Origin: Streptomyces mangrovi
GTDB lineage: Bacteria > Actinomycetota > Actinomycetes > Streptomycetales > Streptomycetaceae
Length of the DNA stretch: 64,000 bases
Assembly (NCBI RefSeq): GCF_900114215.1
Contig: NZ_FOSG01000007.1
Span: 225,756-289,755, forward strand
Reading direction: 5' to 3'
Part shown: one piece after another, positions 15,487-25,096 of the stretch
Layout: each line of letters opens with the position of its first letter
Position numbering within the stretch: the first letter of the stretch is position 1
Notes under the pieces: generated by a model
What the model was told of the DNA's origin: nothing
Seen by the model: the letters and a program-made list of their open reading frames with translations, nothing else
The model's database searches: none
Program-made: the position numbers and the translations under genes

Positions 15487-16284
15487 TCAGCAGCGCGGGA
15501 CCACGGGGGCGGCGGAGCCCGTGTAGACGAACGCGTCACTGATCCAGGAACCGCTGGTGAGCCTGTTCCACAGGTTCGAGCTGCCCCAGGGACCCACGTG
15601 GGTGGTGCCGAGGGAGTAGCAGCTGATCCGGACGGTGTCGGCGTCCTGGACCCGGCCGACGGCGGAGTAACCGGTCCCCGGGCCGGAGCGCAGGTTGACG
15701 TAGCCGGTGCCGTCGCCGGTGCGCACCGTGTAGGTGTTGTTGCCGGACGGGGCGTTGACGCCGGTTTCGGCCTCGCTCCAGTACGCCTGGTAGGCACCGG
15801 TGTTGTAGGTGGTCCACGGGGTGAAGCCGCCGCTCCAGCCGTAGATCCGGTAGGCCGCGTCGGCGTTGCACCGCAGGTCGTAGGCGCACGCGTCGGAGAC
15901 GTCGGAGTGGTAGCAGTCGTTGATCTGCCACGCGCCCCGGTCCGCCGATCCGTAGGGGCAGCCGGTGGTCGGGCCGTTGTATCCCGTGGCTCCCGGGGTG
16001 CAGCCGGACTCGGCCAGGGCGATCGCCACGGCGAGCACCAGCTGGTCGCCCCGCCACCCCGCCGCGCGCCCCGCCCCGGCGCAGCTGATCGAGCGGGTCG
16101 TGGCGGTGGCGCCCACCTCCCGGGCGGCCGGGCCTGCGGAGTCGGCCGGAGCGCCGACGCTGGCGGGCGCGTCCTGCCCGCCGCGGGGAGTGGCGGCGGC
16201 CGTGGAGGCGAACGCGCCGAACAGGGTCAGTGCCGCCACCGCCACCGCGGTCAGCAGCCGGCGCGGGACGGGGAGCCGGCTCAT
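15487..16284 (-). CDS. Secreted lytic-transglycosylase-like protein with SH3 domain
   Basis: A 265-residue exported protein. Signal peptide 1-31 (LLTAVAVAALTLFGAFASTAAA). A lysozyme/SLT-like domain at about 65-170 shows LAVAIALAESGC with the likely catalytic Glu, and GAWQINDCYH. A C-terminal bacterial SH3-like domain follows (VNLRSGPGTGYSAVGRVQDADTVRISCYS). It should bind and probably cut peptidoglycan outside the cell. Its start overlaps the stop of 16281-17039 by ATGA, so the two are coupled. Confidence 0.82.
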   Translation of the reverse strand: MSRLPVPRRLLTAVAVAALTLFGAFASTAAATPRGGQDAPASVGAPADSAGPAAREVGATATTRSISCAGAGRAAGWRGDQLVLAVAIALAESGCTPGATGYNGPTTGCPYGSADRGAWQINDCYHSDVSDACAYDLRCNADAAYRIYGWSGGFTPWTTYNTGAYQAYWSEAETGVNAPSGNNTYTVRTGDGTGYVNLRSGPGTGYSAVGRVQDADTVRISCYSLGTTHVGPWGSSNLWNRLTSGSWISDAFVYTGSAAPVVPRC

Positions 16285-17039
16285 CTCTCACCGCCCTTGT
16301 CCGCGCCCTCGTCCGTCTCGGGGGCGCCCTTGACGGAGTGGACGGACGCCGAGAGGTCGGGGGCCTTCACCGTCGGGAGCAGACCGATCCCCTCGGTGAG
16401 CAGGCCCTTGCGGAACGTCTGGTCGTCCAGGTACCCGGCGCGGACGAGGACGGCGGTGGACACGGTCGCACCGCGCCGGTCCGCGTCGAACATGATCTCC
16501 GCGGGGGCGGTGGCGGCCTGGACCCCGGCGCCCAGTACGCGGTCGGCGGTCCGCTCGTCGAGGATGTGCACCCATGTGCGGTACGGGGTGGGGTCCTCGG
16601 TGACGCCGGGGCCCACGATCGTGGTGCGCTCGACGCTCTCCGGCAGCCGTACCGAGGGGCAGGTGTCGGCGGCGGCGACGGCGGCCCGCGCCGGCGGTGC
16701 GCCGAACGCCGCCTCCCAGTCGGGGTGTTTCTGCACCTGTGCGAGTCCGGAGACCAGTTCGGCGCGGGCCTGCCGGGGGTTGTCGAGCTCTCCGGTGGTG
16801 CTCACGCAGAGCCGGAAGTCCTCGCGGGTGCTGACCAGCAGTCCGCCTTCCAGGGTCAGCTCGGCGTGGGCGGGTGAGGCGCTCTGGGCGACGAAGCCGC
16901 CCGCCAGTGCGAGCACCCCGGCCATGGCCGCCAGGTGGAGGGCCGCCTTCCTCCGGCTGTTGCTCCTGGTGTTCCTCCGGCTGTTCCTCCCGCCATCGCT
17001 CTCGCTGTTCGCCTTGCTGTCGCGCAGTCGTCGAAGCAT
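16281..17039 (-). CDS. Exported protein of unknown function
   Basis: A 252-residue protein. A basic N-terminus rich in Arg, Ser and Asn (MLRRLRDSKANSES...NSRRNTRSNSRRK) precedes a signal helix (AALHLAAMAGVLALAGGFVAQSASPAHA). The mature part has two cysteines and no domain I can name. ATG 17039 is used; the frame extends to 17123 without a better start. Translational coupling to the transglycosylase-like gene suggests joint export and a common task at the cell wall (inference). Confidence 0.7.
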   Translation of the reverse strand: MLRRLRDSKANSESDGGRNSRRNTRSNSRRKAALHLAAMAGVLALAGGFVAQSASPAHAELTLEGGLLVSTREDFRLCVSTTGELDNPRQARAELVSGLAQVQKHPDWEAAFGAPPARAAVAAADTCPSVRLPESVERTTIVGPGVTEDPTPYRTWVHILDERTADRVLGAGVQAATAPAEIMFDADRRGATVSTAVLVRAGYLDDQTFRKGLLTEGIGLLPTVKAPDLSASVHSVKGAPETDEGADKGGER

Positions 17040-17068
17040 GTCGAATCCCACTTCCGCTCGGCCGGAGG

Positions 17069-17833
17069 TCAGACGCCGTTCATCACGGTGACGACGGAGT
17101 TGTAGTCGTAGCTGCTGGGCCACCAGTTCTGCCAGTTCGTGCAGCCGTAGGTGTAGCTGCCGTGCATGATGCTCGGGGTGTGGCAGTCACCGTCCCAGCG
17201 CGGGTCGAGCAGCCCCCAGGAGTGCCCGGTCTCGTGGTTGATGAAGGCGCGTCCGCGGTTGTCGAGCTGACCACCGGAGCTGTCGACCAGGTAGATGACG
17301 TTCCAGCGGTAGTCCGTGTGGCCGTAGGCGGAGTTGTAGACGGGGTTCTGGTCGACGGCGCAGTTGTAGTAGCCGTAGCTGCCGCCGCACACCCCGCTCC
17401 AGTCGGCTGCGTAGTGGTACTCCATCTCGATGCCGGCCCGCTCGGCCGAGGGGTAGGAGGTGCAGGGGTTGGGGGCCAGCCACATGTCGATCCGGTAGTC
17501 GCCGGTGCCGTCCCAGTCGCGGTCGCCCTGGCCGGTGAGGGTGTTCTGCAGGAAGTTCGTGGCCTGGCTGTGCGTCAGGTAGGAACTGGAGTGCACCTGG
17601 CCGCAGTACTGCTCGTCGTACGTGCCGGGTCCGCCGGAGTTCACGGTGTTGTAGTGCATGTTGTGCAGATGGCTCTGGGTGGAGCCGGTGTGGTGGTGGG
17701 ACGCCTGTGCCGCCGGGGCGAGCAGTGCGGCCAGCAGGGCCATGACGGCCGCCCAGCCGAGTCTGGTCCACAAGGGCGCGAAGCGCCCTTCGCGGGGTGC
17801 GCGGGGTGCGCGGTGTCCGCGGTCAGATGTCAT
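17069..17833 (-). CDS. Secreted snapalysin-like zinc metalloprotease
   Basis: A 254-residue exported protein: signal peptide LGWAAVMALLAALLAPAAQASH, then an aromatic-rich mature part. The motif NHETGHSWGLLD matches HExxHxxGxxD, in which Asp is the third zinc ligand. That version is the hallmark of snapalysin (M7), the small neutral protease of Streptomyces; overall length and sequence differ, so this is a relative rather than the classic enzyme. ATG 17833 follows GAGGAG closely; the same frame runs open upstream only as a shadow of the next gene. Confidence 0.8.
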   Translation of the reverse strand: MTSDRGHRAPRAPREGRFAPLWTRLGWAAVMALLAALLAPAAQASHHHTGSTQSHLHNMHYNTVNSGGPGTYDEQYCGQVHSSSYLTHSQATNFLQNTLTGQGDRDWDGTGDYRIDMWLAPNPCTSYPSAERAGIEMEYHYAADWSGVCGGSYGYYNCAVDQNPVYNSAYGHTDYRWNVIYLVDSSGGQLDNRGRAFINHETGHSWGLLDPRWDGDCHTPSIMHGSYTYGCTNWQNWWPSSYDYNSVVTVMNGV

Positions 17834-17895
17834 CTGGTCTCCTCTCGTCGTGCCTTCGGGGTTCTCCCGGGTCGTCCCGGGTGGTTCGGTCGCGG

Positions 17896-19332
17896 TCAGC
17901 CGCGGTCGCTGCGCCAGCGCTGCCACAGCGGGTCCAGGTCGGTGCGGCTGTGCTCCTGCACCGTCTGCCGGAACTCGGCGGGCTCGACCACGCCGTACCG
18001 GTTGCGGGCCATCAGGTCGCTCAGCGCCAGGCGCAGTCCCTCGGCGCCGACGGTGGCGCGCACGTCGTGGAGCATGCACACGCCCTGGTGGTAGACGGTG
18101 GGGACGTATTCGGCGTAATTGCCGGCGAAGTAGTCCATGCCGGCGTCGACCCGGGCGGAGGCCGACGGCCAGCCGCTCACCGGGCTGCAGTCGCGCCGGC
18201 GGTTCAGGTACAGGTCGGTGGCGAACTGGGCCACCGACTCGTCGAGCCAGGGATGGTGGTACTGGTCGTTTCCGGCCATGCCGTACCACCACTGGTGGGC
18301 CGTCTCGTGGGCGGCGACGGATCCGGTGGGTTCGGTGAGGACGAATCCCGGGTACTCCATGCCGCCGCCCTGCGGGGTGAACGCGCCGCTGATGACGGCG
18401 TCCAGTTCTCCGTGGGCGTAGGCGCCGTAGCTGTCGGAGAAGAAGTCGACGGCGCCGCCCACCGTCGCGGTCACCGACCGCGCCTGCGCCGAGGTGACGT
18501 CGGGCGTGGCCCAGCCGCGCACCGTGACCCCGGTGCGGGTGACCGCGGTGACCTCGCGGAACGGTCCGGCGGCGAAGGCGAAGTCCCTGACCCGGGGCGC
18601 GTGGATCCGGGTGACGGTGCGGCCGTCGGCGCTCTGGGTGCTCTGGACGGTTCCGGTGGCCGGGACGGCGAGGGCGCTGGGATGGTCGAGGGTGACGGTG
18701 AAGTCCGCGGTCAGGGAGAAGAAGCTCTCCCCGAAGCTGCCGCCCTCGGGAACGTACGGCGGCAGGTGCCAGCCGCCGGCGTCCCTCACGGCCAGGACGG
18801 GTACGGCGTTGCCCAGGTAGGAGAAGTCGCCGACCCTGCCGAACCGCTGGTGCTGGTAGGGCACGTCGATGGCGAGGTGGAAGGAGATCTCCGTGGCGTC
18901 GCCGGGGGCCAGCGGGGCGGGCAGGTCCACGGGCAGGGCCGTGCAGTCCTGGGCGAGGGGGCCGGGCGTCCCTCCGGTCACCCGGGTGACCCGTATCGGG
19001 TCGGTCGCCGCGCAGCCGTGGATGCCGTTGCTCCACAGGCGCAGCCAGATCCGGTCCAGGGGCGTGCCCCCGGTGTTGGTGAAGGCGATGTGCTGGGTGC
19101 CGCGCCACTGGTCGCCCGCGGTGTTGCCGCTGAGTTCCAGCCGGTGGTGGGCCTGGGCCGGTGTGCGCCGGGGGCCGGGTGAGGTGGCCGGTCCCGGCTC
19201 GGGCCGCGGCGGGGGTGCGGGGGCCGGGGAGGCGGGCGCGGTCGTGGTGGCCGCGAGGGTGAGCAGCAGTCCGAGGACACCGAGGACGCGGCGAAGCCGC
19301 GGCCCGCGGGCGCGGGCGCTCGTCGCGGTCAC
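17896..19332 (-). CDS. Secreted M1-family aminopeptidase-like protein
   Basis: About 478 residues. A signal helix (VLGVLGLLLTLAATTTAPASPA) is followed by a proline-rich linker, a beta-rich N-terminal domain and the gluzincin core. AAHETAHQWWYG gives HExxH, with WLDESVAQF about 18 residues later supplying the third zinc ligand, Glu. GGGMEYPGFVL corresponds to the GxMEN substrate motif with Asn replaced by Tyr. It should cleave peptides outside the cell. The start is uncertain: GTG 19332 gives a signal peptide without a long extension. Confidence 0.85.
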   Translation of the reverse strand: MTATSARARGPRLRRVLGVLGLLLTLAATTTAPASPAPAPPPRPEPGPATSPGPRRTPAQAHHRLELSGNTAGDQWRGTQHIAFTNTGGTPLDRIWLRLWSNGIHGCAATDPIRVTRVTGGTPGPLAQDCTALPVDLPAPLAPGDATEISFHLAIDVPYQHQRFGRVGDFSYLGNAVPVLAVRDAGGWHLPPYVPEGGSFGESFFSLTADFTVTLDHPSALAVPATGTVQSTQSADGRTVTRIHAPRVRDFAFAAGPFREVTAVTRTGVTVRGWATPDVTSAQARSVTATVGGAVDFFSDSYGAYAHGELDAVISGAFTPQGGGMEYPGFVLTEPTGSVAAHETAHQWWYGMAGNDQYHHPWLDESVAQFATDLYLNRRRDCSPVSGWPSASARVDAGMDYFAGNYAEYVPTVYHQGVCMLHDVRATVGAEGLRLALSDLMARNRYGVVEPAEFRQTVQEHSRTDLDPLWQRWRSDRG

Positions 19333-19510
19333 GGCGCGTCCGGCCCGGTCGGCGGCGGTGGCGGTGGTGGTGGTGGCGGCGAAGGCGGGAGATCGGTCAC
19401 GGTGACGGCTCGCTTTCGTCGGGGAACCGGCCGTGGCCCGGGCATGCGCGGATTCGCCCTCTACGCATGGCGTGGGCACGACATCTACGCTCTGAGCGTG
19501 GCGCCCGGCG

Positions 19511-19528
19511 GTGAAACGAGAGTGAAAC
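19511..19528 (+). promoter_or_regulatory. SARP-like direct heptamer repeat
   Basis: GTGAAAC GAGA GTGAAAC: two identical heptamers with a 4-bp spacer, an 11-bp period. SARP regulators bind heptamer direct repeats with exactly this period (established). It lies in the divergent region between the exported peptidase genes and the TPR/BTAD regulator, 70 bases before the regulator start. Confidence 0.5.
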
Positions 19529-19597
19529 CACGCGTCCGGCCCGTGACATGGGGGCAGTCCCCCGTCACAGCCGTGTCGGAGAGGGGAGCGACGCACC

Positions 19598-21883
19598 GTG
19601 ATCGGCTACGAGGAGACTCCGTCGGTCGTCCGTGGGACGACCCGGTGCAGGCACGCGATCGACGGCGGCGACTTCCCCGGGGCTGTCGCCCTGCTGAAGG
19701 ACCTCGCCAAGCCGCTGTGCGACCGCGGCGAGGCGCACACCTTCGTCGGGCTGGTGGAGCGGATCCCCCCGCATCTCAGGGCGGACGACATCGAACTGGC
19801 GCTGCGCACCGGGGAGGCCTGGACCGAGTTGGCGCAGTGGCAGCGGGCGGCGCTCTGCTACGAGCGGGCGCACCGGCTGGCCGAGCGCGCCGGCCGCGCG
19901 GACGAACGCGCCCGGGTGCTGACCGCGCAGGGTGTCCTGAGCTGGTACCGCGGAGACATCCCCGGCGCCGGGCGGCTTCTCGAGGCCGCCCGGCGGCTGC
20001 TCGCGGACACCGACGAGGAGCACCGCGACTGGGACGAGTTACGGGAGGGGCTGGCGCTGGTCCACAGCGGGCAGGGGCGGCTGGACGAGGCCGAGGGGCT
20101 GTTGCGAAGGCAGCTGCGCGTGTTCCAGCGCCGGGCGGACGCCGAAGGGCAGCGGCACGTGCTGGCCAACACCGCCCTGCTCGTCGCCCTGCGGCGGGGT
20201 GACTTCGACAACGCCGGGGCACTGCTGCGCGAGGCGGTCGACATCGCCCGGCAGCACGGCCTGCGCCTGGGCCTGGCCCGTACGCACAACTGCCTGGCCT
20301 TCGTGCTCAACTGGAGCGGGCAGCACGCCGAGGCCCTGGACCACGCCCAGTGGGCGCTGCGCCACAGCGGCAGTCCGCCCGTCTCCCACATCGTCGGCTT
20401 CGCGCAGTACAACCGGGCGGTCGCCCTGCTCCACCAGGGCGACACGGAGGCCGCGCACGACGCCTGCCTGCGCTCCCTGCGGGAGCTGGACTCCGGATGC
20501 TCCTCGCTCCTGGGCGCCGACGTGCTGATGGCCCAGGCGCAGGCGGAGTCCTCCCGCAGTCTGCTGAGTGCGGCCCGCACCGCGCGCTCGGCCGTGGACG
20601 TGGCGCGGATGCAGCAGGACCTGTGGACACTGGCGGTCCATCTCGTCGCATACGCGGGGCTCGCCGACCCGGCGGCCGCGAGGGCGGCTCTCGAGGAGGC
20701 CGGAACCCTCCTCGAACGCTACGGCGACCCGCACCAGCTGCTGCGGTGGAGACTGGCGGCCGCCTCCCTCGCCCACACCGAGGGCGACCGGGCCGCGCTG
20801 GGCGAACACGTCGGCCACCTCCTCACCCAGATGTGCCACTACCCGGGGCTGACCGCCTCCATCACCGAACGGCTCGGGGTGCTGCTGCCCGCCGCGATCG
20901 AGCACGGGTCCGCACCCCTGCCGCTCCCGGGCCCGCTGGGAACGGCCTGGGCCCAGGCGTTCGCACCCCTGGCCGCGGATCTGCTCGCCTCACCCGACGA
21001 GCGGGTCCGCGAATGGGCGGTCAGGGCGCTCGGCAGACAGCGGGAGGCGTGGGCGTACGAGCTGCTCGCCGGACACCGGGACCCCACCGCGCGGATCCGC
21101 GGCATGGCCGCCGAGGCGATCTCCGACGCCGGGCACCAGCCCCTGCCCGAGATCGGCCTGCGCTGTCTGGGCGGCTCCGAGGTGCGCCTGTCCGGGGTGC
21201 TCGTGCTCCCCGAACGCTGGGGTTCCCTGCACGCGCAGCTCATCCTCTTCCGCCTCGCGCACACCGGCGGCGCCACCCGCGACGAACTCATCGAGCTCCT
21301 GTGGCCCGACGAGGACCCGGCCAGGACCGAGGCCCGGCTGCGCACCACGATACGGATCCTGCGCTCGGCGCTGCGCCCGGCCTGGCACCCCAGGGCCGAC
21401 TACATCACCCACCGAGCCGGACGCTACGGCCTCTCGTCCGGGGTACAGGTCACCAGTGACGTACAGCGATTCGAGCACTGGATCGACCACGCCCGCCGGC
21501 AAGAGGGGGCGCCGCGCTGGCAGTCCTGCGAGCAGGCGGTCGCCTGCTACCGCGGCCCCTTCCTGCCCGACTGGCGCCAGGAGTGGGCCCACCGCGAACG
21601 GGAACGGCTCACCGGACGGTGGCTGTGGGCTCTGGAGGAGCACGGGAGCGCGCTGCTCGCCGCCGACCGTGCCGAGGAGGCCGAGGAACGGGCCCGCCAG
21701 GTCATCGCCGTGGACGAGCTGCGCGAGCGGGCCTGGCGCGTCCTGCTGCACGCCCTCGACCGCCAGGGGCGCCGGGCCGAGGCGGTCCGAAGCTACCGGC
21801 AGTTGCAGGAACTGCTCCACGACCTCCTGGGGACGGCCCCGGCGCCGGCGACCCGCCGGCTCGCCGGCCGCCTCACCGGCTGA
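19598..21883 (+). CDS. SARP-related regulator with TPR and C-terminal BTAD
   Basis: A 761-residue regulator with unusual domain order. Residues 1-430 are TPR-like helical repeats (for example AQWQRAALCYERAHRLAERA and HAEALDHAQWALRHSGS). About 470-525 looks like HEAT-type helices (SPDERVREWAVRALGRQREA). About 530-620 is a winged-helix domain (RDELIELLWPDEDPARTEAR then LRTTIRILRSALRP) and 630-755 is a bacterial transcriptional activator domain (ERARQVIAVDELRERAWRVL). No NB-ARC ATPase is present. GTG 19598 follows GAGAGGGGAG. It is divergent from the exported hydrolases, which it probably controls (inference). Confidence 0.85.
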   Translation: MIGYEETPSVVRGTTRCRHAIDGGDFPGAVALLKDLAKPLCDRGEAHTFVGLVERIPPHLRADDIELALRTGEAWTELAQWQRAALCYERAHRLAERAGRADERARVLTAQGVLSWYRGDIPGAGRLLEAARRLLADTDEEHRDWDELREGLALVHSGQGRLDEAEGLLRRQLRVFQRRADAEGQRHVLANTALLVALRRGDFDNAGALLREAVDIARQHGLRLGLARTHNCLAFVLNWSGQHAEALDHAQWALRHSGSPPVSHIVGFAQYNRAVALLHQGDTEAAHDACLRSLRELDSGCSSLLGADVLMAQAQAESSRSLLSAARTARSAVDVARMQQDLWTLAVHLVAYAGLADPAAARAALEEAGTLLERYGDPHQLLRWRLAAASLAHTEGDRAALGEHVGHLLTQMCHYPGLTASITERLGVLLPAAIEHGSAPLPLPGPLGTAWAQAFAPLAADLLASPDERVREWAVRALGRQREAWAYELLAGHRDPTARIRGMAAEAISDAGHQPLPEIGLRCLGGSEVRLSGVLVLPERWGSLHAQLILFRLAHTGGATRDELIELLWPDEDPARTEARLRTTIRILRSALRPAWHPRADYITHRAGRYGLSSGVQVTSDVQRFEHWIDHARRQEGAPRWQSCEQAVACYRGPFLPDWRQEWAHRERERLTGRWLWALEEHGSALLAADRAEEAEERARQVIAVDELRERAWRVLLHALDRQGRRAEAVRSYRQLQELLHDLLGTAPAPATRRLAGRLTG

Positions 21884-21989
21884 GCCTTCCGGGGCCCGAG
21901 GGGCCCGTCGGCGGCGCACAATGGGACATCGGGCCCGGCCCGAGGAGCCGCGGCCGTACAGCACCACTTCGAGACGGGACTGATCTTCC

Positions 21990-22841
21990 ATGGGCCGAGT
22001 CACCGAACGCCGCCGCGTCGTCCGTCTGCGCGACGGTGCGGTGAGCGAGCGCCCGGACACCCTGGTGGCCGAGGAGCCGCTGGAGATCCGTCTGAACGGC
22101 AGGCCGCTGGCGATCACCATGCGCACGCCCGGCGACGACTTCGCCCTGGCCGCCGGTTTCCTGGTCAGCGAGGGTGTGCTGGGCCGCCCGGAGGAGCTGG
22201 CGAACATCGTCTACTGCGCCGGTGCCACCGAGCAGGCCGACGGCACCACGCGCAACAGCTACAACGTCGTCGACGTGCGCCTGGCCCCCGGGGTGACCGT
22301 CCCCGACATCACCCTGGAGCGCAACGTCTACACCACCTCCTCGTGCGGGCTGTGCGGCAAGGCCGGCCTGGACGCGGTGCGCACCACCGCCCGCTGGCCC
22401 ATCAGTGGGGAGCTGCCCCCGCTGGAGCCGGAGGTGCTGGCCGCGCTGCCCGACCGGCTGCGCGCGGCCCAGCGGGTGTTCGACCGCACCGGCGGCCTGC
22501 ACGCGGCCGCGCTGTTCTCCCCGGAGGGGGAGCTGCTGGACCTGCGCGAGGACGTCGGGCGCCACAACGCCGTCGACAAGCTCGTCGGACGCGCCCTGAC
22601 CCGGGGGGAGCTGCCGCTGTCGCACGCGGTGCTGCTGGTGTCGGGGCGGGCCTCGTTCGAGCTGGCGCAGAAGGCGGTGATGGCCGGGGTGCCCGTGCTG
22701 GCGGCCGTCTCCGCGCCGTCCTCCCTGGCCGTCGATCTGGCGGCCGAGACGGGCCTGACCCTGGTCGGCTTCCTGCGGGGGGCGTCGATGAACGTCTACG
22801 CCGGCGAGCACCGCGTCGCGCTCGGCGCCCGGCGGTCCTGA
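21990..22841 (+). CDS. fdhD: FdhD, sulfurtransferase for formate dehydrogenase
   Basis: A 283-residue FdhD protein. Key segments: MRTPGDDFALAAGFLVSEGV, the active loop TTSSCGLCGK with the two cysteines that carry persulfide, GLHAAALF, EDVGRHNAVDKLVG and LLVSGRASFELAQKA. The family passes sulfur from IscS to the molybdenum cofactor of formate dehydrogenase. No formate dehydrogenase gene lies in the window, so its client is elsewhere. Confidence 0.95.
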   Translation: MGRVTERRRVVRLRDGAVSERPDTLVAEEPLEIRLNGRPLAITMRTPGDDFALAAGFLVSEGVLGRPEELANIVYCAGATEQADGTTRNSYNVVDVRLAPGVTVPDITLERNVYTTSSCGLCGKAGLDAVRTTARWPISGELPPLEPEVLAALPDRLRAAQRVFDRTGGLHAAALFSPEGELLDLREDVGRHNAVDKLVGRALTRGELPLSHAVLLVSGRASFELAQKAVMAGVPVLAAVSAPSSLAVDLAAETGLTLVGFLRGASMNVYAGEHRVALGARRS

Positions 22842-23130
22842 CGGCGGCGGGACGGGCGGACGGGACCGGGGCGGGAAACGGCACGCGGGACGGGCGACCG
22901 GCCCGGGAACCGCCGCCCCGGCGGTCACGTCCCACCGCGCAAGAGGGGGAATCGCACGGGAGATCCGGTGGAGAGGGCCGGGATGAACGGTGACGGCCCG
23001 GCACGGGTGTCCCGAAGTGACCGTATTTACCCCGGCGGGCCGCATCACCTCCCTTCCTGGGCGCCCCGCGGATCCGATACGGTCACCTCGCCGTGAGTCC
23101 CCCATGGCACAGCGCGACGAGGAGCGGCAC

Positions 23131-24957
23131 GTGCGCGAGTTCACCGTCCCGGCCCTGGCGACGGAGCCTCAGACCGGAGGGCTGGCCGACGCCGTCTTCG
23201 ACCGCGCCGACACCGACCCGCACCAGGTGGTGATGGCCCGCAAGGACGCCTCGGGCGCGTGGCGGGACGTGACCGCCGCGGAGTTCCGCGACCAGGTGCT
23301 GGCGCTGGCCAAGGGGCTGCTCGCCGAGGGCGTGCGCTTCGGCGACCGGGTGGCGATCATGTCCCGCACCCGCTACGAGTGGACACTGTTCGACTTCGCC
23401 CTGTGGTCCGTCGGCGCCCAGCCGGTGCCGGTCTACCCCACCTCCTCGGCCGAGCAGGTCCACTGGATGCTGCACGACGCGGAGGTGACGGCCGCCGTCA
23501 TGGAGCACGAGGACCACGCGATGACCGTCGGCTCGGTCATCGACCGGCTGCCGCGCCTGAAGCGGCTGTGGCAGCTCGACGCGGACGCCGAGGGCGCGCT
23601 GGCCGCCGCCGGGGCGCACCTCCACGACGACGTGGTGCACCGGCACCGGCTCGCACTGACCCCGGACACCCCCGCCACCGTCCTGTACACCTCCGGCACC
23701 ACCGGCCGCCCCAAGGGCTGTGTGCTGACCCACGGCAACTTCATGGCCGAGTGCGACAACATCGTCCGGCGCTACGAGGCCCTCTTCCCCTCCGGGGACG
23801 GGAAGCAGGCCTCCACCCTGCTCTTCCTCCCCCTCGCGCACGTCTTCGGGCGGATGATCGAGGTCGGGGCGGTGCGCGCGGGCGTCAGACTCGGCCACCA
23901 GCCCAACATGACCGCCGCCGCCCTCCTGCCCGACCTGGCGGCCTTCCGGCCCACCTTCGTGCTGGCCGTGCCCTACATCTTCGAGCGGATCTTCCAGGCC
24001 GCGCGGCGCAGGGCCGAGGCGGAGGGGCGGCTGGAGGTGTTCGACAAGGCGGTGGACGTGGCCGTCCGCTACGCCGAGGCGATGGAGGCCAAGGCGTTCG
24101 GGACCGGGCGCGGCCCTGGTGCGGCCCTGCGGATGCAGCACGGCTTCTTCGACAAGGCCGTCTACTCCCGGCTGCGCGCCGCCCTCGGCGGCCGCTGCCG
24201 GTACGCGATGTCGGGCGGCTCGGCGATGGAGCGGCGCCTGGGGCTGTTCTACGACGGCGCCGGCATCCGCGTCTTCGAGGGGTACGGGCTGACGGAGACC
24301 ACCGCCGCGGCCACCGCCAATCCGCCCGAGCAGACCCGTTTCGGCACCGTCGGCGTCCCCATCCCGGGCACCTCGGTGCACATCGCCGAGGACGGCGAGG
24401 TGTGGCTGCGCGGCGGCCAGGTCTTCGCCGGCTACCTGAACAACACCCGCGCCACCGGCGAGGTGCTGCACAACGGCTGGCTGGCCACCGGCGACCTCGG
24501 CGCGCTGGACGAGGACGGCTATCTGACGCTCACCGGGCGGAAGAAGGACGTCCTGGTGACCTCCGGAGGCAAGACCGTCTCGCCGACGCTGCTGGAGGAG
24601 CGGGTGCGGGCGCACCCGCTGGTGGCGCAGTGCGTCGTGATCGGCAACGACCGGCCCTACATCGCCGCGCTGGTCACCCTCGACGAGGACGCCGTGCACC
24701 ACTGGCTGACCATGCGCAACAAGCCGCGCCTGGACCCGGCCGAGCTGGTGCGCGACCCCGATCTGGAGGCCGAGGTCAGACGGGCGGTGGTGGCGGCCAA
24801 CACCCAGGTCTCCCAGGCCGAGTCGATCCGCACCTTCCGGATACTGGGTTCGCGGTTCACCGAGGAGGAGGGGCTGCTCACCCCCTCGATGAAGCTGAGG
24901 CGCAAGGTCGTGGAGAAGACGTACTCGGTCGAGATCGACGCCCTCTACCGGGGCTGA
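23131..24957 (+). CDS. Long-chain fatty acid-CoA ligase (FadD15 type)
   Basis: About 608 residues of an AMP-forming acyl-CoA synthetase. The P-loop-like motif TVLYTSGTTGRPKGCVLTHG, then the FEGYGLTETT motif, GDLGALDEDGYLTLTGRKKD and a final KLRRKVV are all present. It activates long-chain fatty acids with ATP and CoA. I choose GTG 23131 (MREFTVPALA) because GAGGAG sits 6 bases upstream and homologues begin with this sequence; ATG 23104 would add nine residues. Two related membrane-type enzymes are usual in Streptomyces. Confidence 0.92.
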   Translation: MREFTVPALATEPQTGGLADAVFDRADTDPHQVVMARKDASGAWRDVTAAEFRDQVLALAKGLLAEGVRFGDRVAIMSRTRYEWTLFDFALWSVGAQPVPVYPTSSAEQVHWMLHDAEVTAAVMEHEDHAMTVGSVIDRLPRLKRLWQLDADAEGALAAAGAHLHDDVVHRHRLALTPDTPATVLYTSGTTGRPKGCVLTHGNFMAECDNIVRRYEALFPSGDGKQASTLLFLPLAHVFGRMIEVGAVRAGVRLGHQPNMTAAALLPDLAAFRPTFVLAVPYIFERIFQAARRRAEAEGRLEVFDKAVDVAVRYAEAMEAKAFGTGRGPGAALRMQHGFFDKAVYSRLRAALGGRCRYAMSGGSAMERRLGLFYDGAGIRVFEGYGLTETTAAATANPPEQTRFGTVGVPIPGTSVHIAEDGEVWLRGGQVFAGYLNNTRATGEVLHNGWLATGDLGALDEDGYLTLTGRKKDVLVTSGGKTVSPTLLEERVRAHPLVAQCVVIGNDRPYIAALVTLDEDAVHHWLTMRNKPRLDPAELVRDPDLEAEVRRAVVAANTQVSQAESIRTFRILGSRFTEEEGLLTPSMKLRRKVVEKTYSVEIDALYRG

Positions 24958-24980
24958 GCGGGGTGGGCCCGAAGCCGTAC

Positions 24981-25010
24981 GGCGGAGTGCGGCGGAGTGC
25001 GGCGGAGTAC
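24981..25010 (+). repeat. Three 10-bp tandem repeats
   Basis: GGCGGAGTGC twice and GGCGGAGTAC once, directly after the acyl-CoA ligase gene. One repeat equals about one helical turn. No function is evident. Confidence 0.7.
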
Positions 25011-25096
25011 GGCGAGACGGGAATGACGACGCCGCCATGATCGTTGGGCCCCCCGGGTACACGTGTCGCCAACCGACTGACAAGGACCGATCGCTC

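Noticed and set aside
15487..19598. Part of an antibiotic gene cluster because of the SARP-type regulator
   Set aside because: Neighbours are exported hydrolases; no synthase, tailoring or resistance genes are present.
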